This document shows, one piece after another, positions 40,057 through 48,784 of a stretch of DNA of 56,189 nucleotides. A program made the translations under genes and the position numbers. The stretch's first letter is position 1, and each line of letters opens with the position of its first letter. Under the pieces are notes generated by a model. The model had not been told where the DNA came from and searched no databases. It saw nothing but the letters and a program-made list of their open reading frames with translations. The stretch covers positions 1 through 56,189 of the forward strand of contig CACYTF010000017.1 in assembly GCA_902777335.1 (NCBI GenBank). The letters run 5' to 3'. The DNA comes from an uncultured Eubacteriales bacterium. GTDB taxonomy: Bacteria > Bacillota > Clostridia > Christensenellales > Aristaeellaceae.

Positions 40057-41556
40057 ATGACAACACAAGAAGCCCTTTCCGCCCTCTCCGCCCTGGAGGC
40101 CGAGCTGCAGGCCTACGGGCACGCCCTGGGGTGCCTGAGCTACGACGGGGAGACCGTCGCGCCGCGCAACTCCGCCCCCGCCCGGGGCGAGACCATGGGT
40201 TTTCTGAGCGGCATCATCCATGAGAAGATCACCTCGCCGAAGACCGGCGAGATCCTGGGCGCGCTGCTCTCCGCCGGAGACGCGCTGTCCCTGAAGGACC
40301 GCCGCCGGGCGAAGGTACTGAAGAAGAACCGGGACGACCTTCTGATCGTCCCCGCCGACGAGTACATGGCCTACCAGCAGCTGATGGCCGAGGCCATGCA
40401 GGTGTGGCACGACGCCAAGCTGGCCAGCGACTTTGCCGCCTACGCGCCGTACCTGGACAAGATCATCGCCTACAACCGGCGCTTCGCCGCGCGCAAGGAC
40501 GCGAACAAGCCCGCCTACGACGTGCTGCTGGACGGCTACGAGGAGGGCCTGTCCCACGAGACCCTGGACCCGTTCTTCGCCCTGCTGCGGAAGGAGCTGA
40601 CCCCGGTGATCTTGGAGGTGGCGAAGCGCCCCCGCCCGGACACCGCCTTTTTGCGGCAGGCCTACCCCATCCACCTGCAAAGGAAGTTCACCGACCGGCT
40701 GATGCAGATCATGGGCATCGACCGGGACGACTGCGCCGTGGGCGAGACGGAGCACCCCTTCACCACGGGCTTCAACAAGCACGACGTGCGCATCACCACC
40801 CACTACCACGAGGACAGCGTGCTCTCCAGCCTGTACAGCGTGGTGCACGAGGGCGGCCACGCGCTGTACGAGCTGGGCGTGGACGACGCGCTGCAGGGCA
40901 CGGTGCTGGCGGGCGGCAGCTCCATGAGCATCCACGAGAGCCAGAGCCGCTTCTACGAAAACCTGATCGGCCGCAGCCGCCCGTTCTGCGAGGTGCTGCT
41001 GCCGGAGCTGAAGGCGCTGTTCCCCGAGCAGATGGCCGGCGTGGACGCGGAAACGCTGTACCGGGCCGCGAACCTGGCCGAGCCGTCGCTGGTGCGCACC
41101 GAGGCCGACGAGCTGACCTACTCCATCCACGTGATGATCCGCTACGAGCTGGAGAAGGCCATGATCGGCGGCGACATCCAGACCGCCGACATCCCCGGCG
41201 CGTGGAACCGGATGTACAAGGAATACCTGGGTGTGGACGTGCCGGACGATAAGCGCGGCTGCCTGCAGGACAGCCACTGGTCCTTCGGGGCCATCGGCTA
41301 CTTCCCCAGCTACGCCCTGGGCAGCGCCTACGGCGTGCAGATGCTGGAGCGCATGGAAGGGGACGTGGACGTGTGGGGCGCGGTGCGCGCCGGCGACTTG
41401 CGGCCCATCACCGCGTGGCTGGGCGAGAAGATCCACCGCCACGGCCAGCTGCTGACCCCCGCCCAGCTGGTGGAAAACGCCTGCGGCGGGCCCTTCGACC
41501 CCAACAGATACGTGAGCTATCTGAAGAAAAAATACGGGGAGCTGTACAACCTGTAA
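40057..41556 (+). CDS. Carboxypeptidase, M32 family (Taq-type metallocarboxypeptidase)
   Basis: 499 residues, normal for M32. Zn motif HEGGHALYELG (HExxH) is preceded by LYSVV, with IHESQSRFYENLIGRS carrying the downstream Glu ligand (ESQS), the HPFTTGFNKHDVRITTHY block and IRYELEKAMI. These proteins remove C-terminal residues from peptides broadly except Pro. AAAGGAA lies about 8 nt before ATG 40057. Together with pepT in the same operon it suggests peptide catabolism. Confidence 0.95.
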   Translation: MTTQEALSALSALEAELQAYGHALGCLSYDGETVAPRNSAPARGETMGFLSGIIHEKITSPKTGEILGALLSAGDALSLKDRRRAKVLKKNRDDLLIVPADEYMAYQQLMAEAMQVWHDAKLASDFAAYAPYLDKIIAYNRRFAARKDANKPAYDVLLDGYEEGLSHETLDPFFALLRKELTPVILEVAKRPRPDTAFLRQAYPIHLQRKFTDRLMQIMGIDRDDCAVGETEHPFTTGFNKHDVRITTHYHEDSVLSSLYSVVHEGGHALYELGVDDALQGTVLAGGSSMSIHESQSRFYENLIGRSRPFCEVLLPELKALFPEQMAGVDAETLYRAANLAEPSLVRTEADELTYSIHVMIRYELEKAMIGGDIQTADIPGAWNRMYKEYLGVDVPDDKRGCLQDSHWSFGAIGYFPSYALGSAYGVQMLERMEGDVDVWGAVRAGDLRPITAWLGEKIHRHGQLLTPAQLVENACGGPFDPNRYVSYLKKKYGELYNL

Positions 41557-41581
41557 TCTTGTATAAAAGGAGAAATACACT

Positions 41582-42151
41582 ATGGCAACGGCAATCTTCC
41601 AGTGGGACAGCGGCATACTGCTTTGGATACAGGACAACCTGCGGGCCGGCTTTCTGACGCCGGTGGTGAAGGTCATCACCCACATGGGCGACAAGGGCAT
41701 CTTCTGGATCCTTTTGACGCTGGCGCTGCTGATCGTGCGCAAGACCCGCCGGGTGGGCGTGCAGTGCGGCGTGGCGATGGTCATCGGCCTGATCGTGACC
41801 AATCTGATCATCAAGAACTGGGTGGCCCGCGTGCGGCCCTACGAGCTGATCCCCGGCCTGGAGTGCCTGGTGGGCATCCAGAAGGACTTCTCCTTCCCCT
41901 CCGGCCACACCACCAACTCCTTCGCCTGCGCCTGGGTGCTGTTCTGGCGCGCGCCCCGCAAGTGGGGCGTACCCGCGCTGGTGATGGCCGTGCTGATCTC
42001 GCTGTCCCGGCTGTACGTGGGCGTCCACTACCCCACCGACGTGATCGGCGGCCTGGTGATCGGCATCTGCAGCGCGTGCCTGGCGCTGTGGCTGGTGCCG
42101 AAGGCGGAAAAGAAGATGCCGGAGCTGGCAGAGAAGGTGTATAGGATTTAG
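41582..42151 (+). CDS. PAP2-family phosphatase
   Basis: 189 residues with about five helices. The acid-phosphatase motifs are complete: KNWVARVRPYEL (KxxxxxxRP), FSFPSGHTTNSFACAW (PSGH) and SLSRLYVGVHYPTDVIGG (SRxxxxxHxxxD). It dephosphorylates a lipid substrate such as undecaprenyl-diphosphate or phosphatidic acid at the outer face of the membrane. AAAGGAG lies 9 nt before the ATG. Last gene of the operon that begins at 34818. Confidence 0.92.
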   Translation: MATAIFQWDSGILLWIQDNLRAGFLTPVVKVITHMGDKGIFWILLTLALLIVRKTRRVGVQCGVAMVIGLIVTNLIIKNWVARVRPYELIPGLECLVGIQKDFSFPSGHTTNSFACAWVLFWRAPRKWGVPALVMAVLISLSRLYVGVHYPTDVIGGLVIGICSACLALWLVPKAEKKMPELAEKVYRI

Positions 42152-42187
42152 GGAGTGGTTGGTGATTAGTGGTTGGTGATCCAATAG

Positions 42188-42540
42188 CTTCCCCATCCGC
42201 AGATGGGGAAGTACCCGCGAAGCGGGGGATAGGGCACCCTATACGATCCGCCGCGCACGGCGATGCGTTCAGGACCCCCACCACCGCAAGCGGTCCCCCT
42301 CCCCGCCTGCGGGCGGGGAGGCTTAATTAGCTTCCCCATCCGCAGATGGCATCGAGCGCCCGGAAAACAGCACAGTGTGCTGTTTTCAGCGAGATGGGGC
42401 CGAGGCAGGCCCGTGGAGAAGTACCCGCGAAGCGGGGGATAGGGCACCCCATGCGATCCGCCGCGCACGGCGATGCGTTCAGGTCCCCCACCACCGCAAG
42501 CGGTCCCCCTCCCCATCTGCGGATGAGGAGGCTTGAAATG
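42188..42540. repeat. Composite dispersed repeat (two 210-bp units and a palindromic hairpin)
   Basis: Two near-identical copies of a ~100-bp module containing ACCCGCGAAGCGGGGGATAG begin at 42208 and 42418 (period 210 bp). Between them is a hairpin-bearing module with arms 42363-42374 and 42376-42387 (GAAAACAGCACA). Related modules recur at 52133-52335 and 54918-55113. Frames through the region encode only low-complexity peptides and are not considered genes. Confidence 0.8.
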
Positions 42541-42560
42541 TCGCCCGAGAAAATACAGTT

Positions 42561-42590
42561 CACGCCCCGCGCCGGGTGGCGCGGGGCGTG
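42561..42590 (-). terminator. Terminator hairpin of the Big2 secreted protein gene
   Basis: 13-bp GC arms (42561-42573 and 42578-42590, CACGCCCCGCGCC and complement) with a GGGT loop. On the minus strand it follows the gene's stop by 16 nt and is succeeded by a T-rich stretch. Confidence 0.7.
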
Positions 42591-42606
42591 GTTTATTGGT
42601 CTGGGA

Positions 42607-43590
42607 TCAGTACCTGTAGAAGCTGTTGTCGATGACGACCTTCACCTTGATCTTGATGGTTTCCGAATTGACATTGTTGCTGAGCGTGATCGTCGTGGCG
42701 CCCGCTTTTTTCGGCCAGATTTGCAGTATGTTGTAATCTTCCTTGCCGGAATAAACCCACTCGTCCCAGGTTTCCTCGCCCCATTCGCATTCGACGATGC
42801 TCTCGTCCGCGACTTTGAACGTGGCTTGTTGTTCCACGTCGCTGTGCAGGAACACGCCCACGTTGAAGGGGGGATGTCCGAGCGCGATCGGGTTGTAATA
42901 GGCGGTGACGTTCTTGTCGTTCTCGTCCTCCAGCACGAAGTACTGGTTCGGCACCGGGGTGGGCGTGGGCGCGGGCGCAGCCGTGGGCTTCGGCGTGCTC
43001 ACGGTCACCTTGAGCTTCAGCGTCTCCTTCGTGGCCGCGTTCTTCAGCGTGATGACCGCGCTGCCCTTGTTCTCGCCGTAGACGGTCAGCGTCTTCTCGC
43101 CCTTCTTCTTGCCGCCCTTCACGGTGGCGTAGGCCACGTTGTCGTCGTCGCTCTCCGCCGTCACCTTGCCGTCCACCCGCTGGGTCAGCTTGAAGGTGGC
43201 CTTGCCCTCCGTCGGGACGCTGACGCTGGTGCTGCTCATCGCAAGCCCGGGCTTCACCGTCACCTTGCAGGTGTACTTCTTGCCGCCGCTTACGGCGGTG
43301 ATGGTGGCCGTGCCCTTCTTCTTCGCGGTGACCTTGCCCTTGCTTGAGACCGCGGCCACGCCCTTCTTGCCGCTCTTCCAGGTGACCTTGCCCGTGGCGT
43401 TGTTCAGCTTCAGCTGCAGCGTCTGGCCGACGTACAGCGTGGCCTTGGCCTTGTTCAGCTTCACCTTCGTCGCCGCCTGGGCGCCGACGGCCGGGGCGAT
43501 CTGCGCCGGCAGCAGCGCGGGCGCGGCCAGGCACAGGATCAGCGCCAGCGCCAGCGCGGCCCACAGTCTGCGAAACTCAAAGCGCTTCAT
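42607..43590 (-). CDS. Secreted Big2/Ig-like domain protein
   Basis: 327 residues. Signal peptide FRRLWAALALALILCLAAPA with cleavage after AQA; then VKLNKAKATLYVGQTLQLKL, KVTWKSGKKGVAAVSSKGKV and KKKGTATITAVSGGKKYTC define a Big2 domain (about residues 40-120). A second Ig-like region with TFKLTQRVDGKVTAESDDDN follows, a Thr/Pro/Ala linker (TPKPTAAPAPTPTPVPN) and a C-terminal ~110-residue domain of unknown fold. AAGGAGG lies 8 nt before ATG 43590. It probably has an adhesive or structural surface role. It is in a two-gene unit with the FN3-type protein upstream. Confidence 0.8.
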   Translation of the reverse strand: MKRFEFRRLWAALALALILCLAAPALLPAQIAPAVGAQAATKVKLNKAKATLYVGQTLQLKLNNATGKVTWKSGKKGVAAVSSKGKVTAKKKGTATITAVSGGKKYTCKVTVKPGLAMSSTSVSVPTEGKATFKLTQRVDGKVTAESDDDNVAYATVKGGKKKGEKTLTVYGENKGSAVITLKNAATKETLKLKVTVSTPKPTAAPAPTPTPVPNQYFVLEDENDKNVTAYYNPIALGHPPFNVGVFLHSDVEQQATFKVADESIVECEWGEETWDEWVYSGKEDYNILQIWPKKAGATTITLSNNVNSETIKIKVKVVIDNSFYRY

Positions 43591-43623
43591 GTCTGTTTCC
43601 TCCTTCATGTCTTCGCTCTGGCC

Positions 43624-44430
43624 TTACTTCGTCGCGCAGGGCACGGAGGACCCCGACATGACCTGGGTAGCGGTAATGGACATGGTGATCAGCTCGTCCG
43701 TTCCCTTGCCGGGGTAGAAGGGCATGGACAGCATGAAGTAGTAGCTGTCGGGATTTGAAGTATACTGCGTCCACAGGGCGTTCTCCATCACGTAATACCA
43801 CAGCGTCTGGCTCTTCCCCGCCTTGATCGTGATGCCGTCGCTGATGCTGACGCCGTAGGGATCGTTGTTGGTGTTCAGCAGCATGTAGGTCGAGCCCACG
43901 GGCTTGTTCGTCTTCCGGTCCATCAGGTAGACGTTGGCCTTCTGGTAATACCCGCCCAGGAACTGCATGTCCTTCCTGGTCTTGTTGGAGATCTTGACGC
44001 TGGCGATCAAACCCATGGTGCCCACCCAACCAGTGCCGTTGAAGCTGACATTCGTGATCTTGCCGGTGGCGGCAAAGATCAGCACCGGGTCGGAGAACTT
44101 GCTCTTCTTGCTGCCCTTGACGGCGCGCACCTTGTAGTAGAACGCCCCGGTGGCGGCCTTCTTCAGACTGTTTGTCTTCACGTTGGCAAACTTCGCGTAC
44201 TTGCCGTTCTTCTTCGACGCGCGGTAGACCTCGTACCCGGTCGCGCCGCTGATCTTCGCCCACTTCAGCACCACCTTGCCGTTCTCGTAGGCGGACTTCG
44301 CGGCGTTGATCTTCGGCTTCTTCGAGGTGATGTCCGCCGCCTGCGCGGGAATCAGCATGCCGCAGAACAGCGTCAGCAGCAGCACCATCGCCAGCAGGCG
44401 ATACAACCTGGATCTTCCGATATTGCCCAT
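43624..44430 (-). CDS. Secreted fibronectin-type III-like protein
   Basis: 268 residues. The signal peptide (RLYRLLAMVLLLTLFCGMLI to AQA) is followed by an FN3-like domain: VVLKWAKISGATGYEVYRAS, KKNGKYAKFANVKTNS and FYYKVRAVKGSKKSKFSDPV. The C-terminal ~170 residues (ITNVSFNGTGWVGTMGLIAS, then YYFMLSMPFYPGKGTDELI) form a beta-rich domain I do not recognise. GAGAGG is 5-6 nt before ATG 44430. It is 33 nt upstream of the Big2 gene, with which it shares a promoter. Surface or extracellular location is inferred. Confidence 0.75.
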   Translation of the reverse strand: MGNIGRSRLYRLLAMVLLLTLFCGMLIPAQAADITSKKPKINAAKSAYENGKVVLKWAKISGATGYEVYRASKKNGKYAKFANVKTNSLKKAATGAFYYKVRAVKGSKKSKFSDPVLIFAATGKITNVSFNGTGWVGTMGLIASVKISNKTRKDMQFLGGYYQKANVYLMDRKTNKPVGSTYMLLNTNNDPYGVSISDGITIKAGKSQTLWYYVMENALWTQYTSNPDSYYFMLSMPFYPGKGTDELITMSITATQVMSGSSVPCATK

Positions 44431-44528
44431 CGTTTCCTCTCTTTCCCGGGCGGGCGTGCCGCCCGAACCGTCGCTTCGTGCCTGAAAGGACACCCGGCGC
44501 CACACCGGATACCATTCCTACATCTTCT

Positions 44529-44557
44529 ATTATAGTGGATTTTTTCCGGTCAGGCAA
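44529..44557 (-). promoter_or_regulatory. Promoter of the secreted FN3/Big2 gene pair
   Basis: Minus strand: -35 TTGCCT (44552-44557), 17-bp spacer, -10 TATAAT (44529-44534). Confidence 0.75.
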
Positions 44558-44629
44558 GCCCCATTGCCCCTTTTTAAGGGTTAGTTTTGGGTCAGGCGGC
44601 ACTTTTTTCGGGTTTTTGGGCGATTCCAA

Positions 44630-44658
44630 TTGAGCTGGACCGATTTATCTGGTATACT
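44630..44658 (+). promoter_or_regulatory. Promoter of the mannitol-dehydrogenase-like gene
   Basis: -35 TTGAGC (44630-44635), 17-bp spacer, -10 TATACT (44653-44658). Transcription would start near 44665, which rules out start codons upstream of that point. Confidence 0.75.
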
Positions 44659-44691
44659 CTTGTCATGCGCAAGAACATGGGGAGGGTCTGG

Positions 44692-46083
44692 ATGCAGCAC
44701 CTGAATCGCGGCATGCTCGGCCGCTACGACATACCCGAGCACATTCCCACCACGGTGACCGCGGTGCAGTTCGGCCTGAGCGCGGCGCTGCTGGGCACGG
44801 TCGACCGGCTGATCGACGCGGCCAACCCGGCCCTGGGCCTGGCCTGCGTGTGCCCGGAGGCCGCGCTTGCAAGCGCCGCGGACCCGGCGGCGCTGCTTCG
44901 GGACCAGGAGGGGCTTTTCACGCTGCTGGTGCGCGGCTACCGGGGCGAAACGCCGGTGAAGGAAGAGGTGGTGGTCCAGTCCGTCGTCCGGGTGCTCGGC
45001 GACGGCGAGGCGCTTAATGCGCTGGCCGCGGAGCCGGGGCTGTCCCTGGCGCTGCTGGACACCTGCGACGCCGGAGCCGAGGCCGCGCTGCGCCAGGCGG
45101 CGCGCCTGATCGCGCTGCGCCGGCAGGCGGGCCTGGGGGGTCTGGACTTCATCTGCCTGGGGGAGCGCGCCGACTGCGCCGCCCTCGCCCGCGCGGCGGT
45201 GGCGGCGCTGGCGCCCCAGGCCGCGGCGAACTGCGCCTTCTACCCCGCCCTGGCGGACAGCCTGGTGTTCCGGGCCGAGGCCGGCGAGGCCGCGCGCCAG
45301 TGCGCCGAGATGAACTACGCCGACGGCATGCTGCACATCGCCGAGCCCTTCGCCCGCCTGACGGTGCAGGCCCCGGAGGCGCTGGGCAAGCGCCTGGGCC
45401 TGGCGGATTCCCCGGACATCGCCTTCACGGCGGACCTGGAAGCGGCGCTGGCCCTGAAGCGGCGGCTGTTTGACGGTGCGCTGTTCGCCATGGCCGCGCC
45501 GGGCTGGCTGCTGGGCTGCGACACGCTGGCGGACTGCATGAAGAGCGAGCGGCTGCGGGCCTTCGTGGGCCGGTGCGTGTACGACGAGCTGCTGCCCGCG
45601 GACGCCAGTGCCCGGGCCGCCGCCGCGCCCTATGTCATCGACTGCTTCGAGCGCTTTGAGAACCCGCTGAACCGAAACGGCCTGCTGCGCTGCGCCCGGC
45701 CCCTGCTGGCCCGGTTCACCCGCGGGGCGCTTCCAATTATACGCGATCGCGCGCGGGAGGATTTCGAGCCGCCCCGGCGCCTGGCCTTCGCGCTGGCGGC
45801 CACGATCATGCTGTACGCCGGGGCCCGGCCCGACGCCGCGGGCCGCTACGAGGTCGCCCGGGGCAGCCAGCGCCAGGTGCTTTCGGACGACCCCGGCGCG
45901 CTGCGGGTGTTCTCCGCCTTCTCCCACGACATGCCGCCGGAGACGCTGGCCTACGCGGCCCTGGCCGACCGGGAGCTGTGGGGCGGCGCGGACCTGCGCG
46001 ACATCGACGGCCTGGAGGCCCGCGTGGCCCTGGACATCGCCCGCATCCAGCGGGAGCCGGACTGGCTGCCGGAGGAGGATTGA
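44692..46083 (+). CDS. Degenerate mannitol dehydrogenase / tagaturonate reductase homologue
   Basis: 463 residues. The order of blocks is that of UxaB/MtlD-type polyol dehydrogenases: TAVQFGLSAALLGTVDRLID (Rossmann), DQEGLFTLLVRGYRGE, VVQSVVRVLGDGEALNALA, SLALLDTCDAGAE, and the C-terminal FERFENPLNRNGLLRCARPL. The NAD loop GxGNFxRxF is replaced by QFGLSAALLG, and the catalytic KxxxxNGxH is replaced by KRRLFDGAL, losing Asn and His. It is therefore probably not an active dehydrogenase. ATG 44692 has GGGGAGGG 5 nt upstream and lies just inside the transcript from the promoter; earlier Met codons lack a ribosome binding site. Role unknown. Confidence 0.65.
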   Translation: MQHLNRGMLGRYDIPEHIPTTVTAVQFGLSAALLGTVDRLIDAANPALGLACVCPEAALASAADPAALLRDQEGLFTLLVRGYRGETPVKEEVVVQSVVRVLGDGEALNALAAEPGLSLALLDTCDAGAEAALRQAARLIALRRQAGLGGLDFICLGERADCAALARAAVAALAPQAAANCAFYPALADSLVFRAEAGEAARQCAEMNYADGMLHIAEPFARLTVQAPEALGKRLGLADSPDIAFTADLEAALALKRRLFDGALFAMAAPGWLLGCDTLADCMKSERLRAFVGRCVYDELLPADASARAAAAPYVIDCFERFENPLNRNGLLRCARPLLARFTRGALPIIRDRAREDFEPPRRLAFALAATIMLYAGARPDAAGRYEVARGSQRQVLSDDPGALRVFSAFSHDMPPETLAYAALADRELWGGADLRDIDGLEARVALDIARIQREPDWLPEED

Positions 46084-46124
46084 CAATCCTCAGGGGTTTC
46101 TAATCCATCTCTAATCCATTTTTC

Positions 46125-46152
46125 TTGCCATTTCATTTTCGGCGGTTATAAT
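46125..46152 (+). promoter_or_regulatory. Promoter of the DUF4342 gene
   Basis: -35 TTGCCA (46125-46130), 16-bp spacer, -10 TATAAT (46147-46152). Confidence 0.7.
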
Positions 46153-46183
46153 GGGCCCATCAAAACGAACGGAGGACAAAACG

Positions 46184-46693
46184 ATGACGCACTATGAAAT
46201 GGCAGAGAAGCTTTCCGAGAAGATGGGCGTGACCCTGGAACAGGCGACCGCGGCCCTGGAGGCCTGCGATTGGGAGATGCTGGACGCGGCGCTGCAGCTG
46301 GAGCGGGAGCTCGGCGAGGCCCGGCAGGCGGCCTACTCCACCGAGGCCGAGCCGCCGAAGGACGAGGAGGCCGAGGCCCGGAAGGCCCGGGGCCGGAACG
46401 TGGTTCGGAGCCTGGGCACGCTGATCCGCGACGCGGTGAACCTGGGCAACCGGAACCGCTTCGAGGTGCGCAAGGGCGACGACGTGGTGCTGGAGCTGCC
46501 GGTGACGGTGCTGGTGCTGCTGCTGATCTTCGCGTTCTGGGTATGCATCCCGCTGCTGGTGATCGGCCTGTTCATCGGCTACCACTACACCTTCAGCGGC
46601 GCCGAGCTGGGCCGCGACAGCGTGAACCACGCGATGGACAAAGCCGCCGAGGTGGCCGAGAAGGTGAAAGAGGAAGTCACCCGGGAGCACTGA
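46184..46693 (+). CDS. DUF4342 protein (UBA-like head, C-terminal membrane helix)
   Basis: 169 residues. The N-terminal helix bundle MAEKLSEKMGVTLEQATAAL, ACDWEMLDAALQLEREL resembles a UBA/TS-N domain. A basic middle (RNVVRSLGTLIRDAVNLGNR) is followed by VVLELPVTVLVLLLIFAFW and LLVIGLFIGYHYTFSG, one or two membrane helices. This is the DUF4342 arrangement. A charged C-terminal helix closes the protein. GGAGG lies about 9 nt before ATG 46184. It precedes the two-component genes, separated by a stem-loop; function unknown. Confidence 0.78.
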   Translation: MTHYEMAEKLSEKMGVTLEQATAALEACDWEMLDAALQLERELGEARQAAYSTEAEPPKDEEAEARKARGRNVVRSLGTLIRDAVNLGNRNRFEVRKGDDVVLELPVTVLVLLLIFAFWVCIPLLVIGLFIGYHYTFSGAELGRDSVNHAMDKAAEVAEKVKEEVTREH

Positions 46694-46711
46694 GTTTGAT
46701 TATACCGCCCA

Positions 46712-46738
46712 TGGAGACGCGGGAACGCCGCGTCTCCA
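46712..46738 (+). other. Stem-loop between the DUF4342 gene and the response regulator
   Basis: Perfect 11-bp arms TGGAGACGCGG and complement (46712-46722 and 46728-46738), loop GAACG, no T-tract. It may separate expression of the two transcription segments. Confidence 0.6.
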
Positions 46739-46763
46739 TAGGCGTTGAGGGGGATTTGAGCAC

Positions 46764-47447
46764 ATGGCTGAGAGGATACTGATCGTCGAGGACGAGGCGA
46801 AGCTGGCGCGGTTCGTGGAGCTGGAGCTGACCCACGAGGGCTACGCGGTGGACAAGGCCCCGGACGGCCGGGACGGGCTGGAGAAGCTGGAGTCGGGCAA
46901 CTACGACCTGGCGCTGCTGGACATCATGCTGCCCGGGTTGAACGGGCTGGAGGTGCTGCGCCGCGCCCGCCGCACGGTGGACACCCCGGTGATCATGCTC
47001 ACCGCCCGGGACTCGGTGATGGACAAGGTGACGGGCCTGGACATGGGCGCGGAGGACTACATCACCAAGCCCTTTGAGATCGAGGAGCTGCTGGCCCGCA
47101 TACGGGCCACGCTGCGCTCGGCCAAGCGGCGGGAGCCCGCCAGCCACGTGCTGAGCGTGGGCCAGTTGACGCTGGACGCCGACCGCTACACCGCCGCCTG
47201 GAACGGCGAGGCCATCGAGCTGACCCAGCGGGAGTTCGCCCTGCTCAAGACCCTGATGGAGAACAAGGACATCGTGTTGAGCCGCAGCACGCTGATGGAG
47301 CGGGTGTGGGGCTACGACTACATGGGCGAGACCAACATCGTGGACGTGTACGTGCGCTACCTGCGCGGCAAGATCGACGACGCCCACGGCGTCAAGCTGA
47401 TCCACACCGTGCGCGGCGTGGGCTATGTGATGAGGGAAGGACAATGA
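46764..47447 (+). CDS. OmpR/PhoB-family response regulator
   Basis: 227 residues. Receiver domain: ILIVEDEAKLARFVELEL (acidic pocket EDE), phosphoacceptor Asp in YDLALLDIMLPGLNGLEVL, switch Thr in VIMLTARDSVMD and Lys in EDYITKPFEIEELLARI. C-terminal winged helix: LTQREFALLKTLMENKDIVL, RSTLMERVWGYDYMGETNIV, VDVYVRYLRGKIDD and VRGVGYVMRE. It is complete. The stop overlaps the kinase start (ATGA). Its target genes are not evident; no matching direct repeats were found nearby. Confidence 0.95.
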   Translation: MAERILIVEDEAKLARFVELELTHEGYAVDKAPDGRDGLEKLESGNYDLALLDIMLPGLNGLEVLRRARRTVDTPVIMLTARDSVMDKVTGLDMGAEDYITKPFEIEELLARIRATLRSAKRREPASHVLSVGQLTLDADRYTAAWNGEAIELTQREFALLKTLMENKDIVLSRSTLMERVWGYDYMGETNIVDVYVRYLRGKIDDAHGVKLIHTVRGVGYVMREGQ

Positions 47448-48784
47448 ACGCGAACCGTCGATTCAATTCCATCGCCCGGCGCATCAGCCGCTCCTGGCGC
47501 TGGAAGCGGCTCTGGCTGACGCTGTCGCTGAACGCGCTGGCGCTGGCCACGGTGCTGGCCGCCTACCTGTACGCCCAGGAGACGGCGATCACCGGCGCGT
47601 TCGCGGGCTGGCACCTGCCGCGCACGCTGACGCTGGATACATCGCTGTCCGGCATGGCGGCGCTGCAGAGCCTGACCTATGCCTTCACCTTCGAGGGCGA
47701 GACCTACCAGGTGGCGCTGGGCGGCTTCATGGCGCTGGTCAAGCTGTTCGGCGGGCCGCTTCTGCTGTTCGAGGGGTTCTGGTACGTGGTGGGCTCCTTC
47801 GGCGGCGCGCGCCACGCGCGGCGGCTCCTGAAGCCGCTGGACCGCATGGCCCAGGCCGCCCAGCGGCTGACCGAGGAGTCCAGCGCCCGCCGGGACGCCG
47901 AGCGCGAGCAGACCCGGCGGCTGTACAAGTCCGGCGGCGAGGCCCCCGCCGCCGGCGTGGACGAGGCGAAGTTCCACGACCTGGAACACGCCATCGGCCA
48001 GATCGACATCGACGGCCGGCTGTCCACCGGCGACAAGGACCTGCAGGGCCTGGAGCACGCCATCAACGACCTGCTGGACCGCATGCAGGCGGCCTACCGG
48101 CAGCAGGCCCAGTTCGTCTCCGACGCCAGCCACGAGCTGCGCACGCCCATCGCCGTGATCCAGGGCTACGTGAAGATGCTGGACCGCTGGGGCAAGGACG
48201 ACGAGACGGTGCTGGAGGAATCCATATCCGCCATCAAGACCGAGACCGAGCACATGAAGACGCTGGTGGAGCAGCTGCTGTTCCTGGCCCGCGGCGACAG
48301 CGGCCGACAGCAGATGAACCCGGAGCCGATGGACCTGTCCGCCCTGATGGACGAGGTGCTGGACGAGTACCGGATGATCGACCAGACCCACGACTGGCGG
48401 CGCGGGAGCCTGTCCTCCGCCCCCGCGTCGGCGGACCCGGCGCTGATCAAGCAGGCCGCCCGGGTGCTGGTGGACAACGCCATGCGCTACACCCCCGAGG
48501 GCGGCTCCATACGCCTGTCCGCCGGCACCGAGAACGGCAGCGCCTACTTCGAGGTGCAGGACAGCGGCATCGGCATCGACGCCGAGGACGTGCCCCACGT
48601 GTTCGACCGCTTCTTCCGCGCCGACCCCGCCCGCGCCCGCCAGAGCGGCGGCACCGGGCTGGGCCTGTCCATCGCCCGCTGGATCGTCGAGCGCCACGGC
48701 GGCCACTTCGAGGTGCTCAGCCGCCCCGGCATCGGCACGCGGATACGGGTGGTCCTGCCGGTCGGCAAGGCGAGTGAGGAGTAG
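47444..48784 (+). CDS. Sensor histidine kinase
   Basis: 446 residues. Two membrane helices (SLNALALATVLAAYLYAQ near 27-44; LVKLFGGPLLLFEGFWYVVG near 100-120) flank a short, ~55-residue extracytoplasmic loop. A long cytoplasmic linker with MAQAAQRLTEESSARRDAER takes the place of a HAMP domain. HisKA has FVSDASHELRTPIAVIQGYV; the ATPase has VDNAMRYTPEGG (N box), DSGIGIDAEDVPHVFDRFF and GGTGLGLSIARWIVERHGG. All catalytic boxes are present. It is co-transcribed with the response regulator, with a 4-nt overlap. The signal sensed is unknown. Confidence 0.93.
   Translation: MNANRRFNSIARRISRSWRWKRLWLTLSLNALALATVLAAYLYAQETAITGAFAGWHLPRTLTLDTSLSGMAALQSLTYAFTFEGETYQVALGGFMALVKLFGGPLLLFEGFWYVVGSFGGARHARRLLKPLDRMAQAAQRLTEESSARRDAEREQTRRLYKSGGEAPAAGVDEAKFHDLEHAIGQIDIDGRLSTGDKDLQGLEHAINDLLDRMQAAYRQQAQFVSDASHELRTPIAVIQGYVKMLDRWGKDDETVLEESISAIKTETEHMKTLVEQLLFLARGDSGRQQMNPEPMDLSALMDEVLDEYRMIDQTHDWRRGSLSSAPASADPALIKQAARVLVDNAMRYTPEGGSIRLSAGTENGSAYFEVQDSGIGIDAEDVPHVFDRFFRADPARARQSGGTGLGLSIARWIVERHGGHFEVLSRPGIGTRIRVVLPVGKASEE

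Noticed and set aside
42188..42540. CRISPR-like array
   Set aside because: Only two ~100-bp copies with a 210-bp period and no regular short repeats, spacers or cas genes.
42166..42563. Short frames in the 42-kb repeat (e.g. peptides with ENSTLCCFPGA)
   Set aside because: They arise from hairpin-rich repeats, recur in inverted copies and lack ribosome binding sites.
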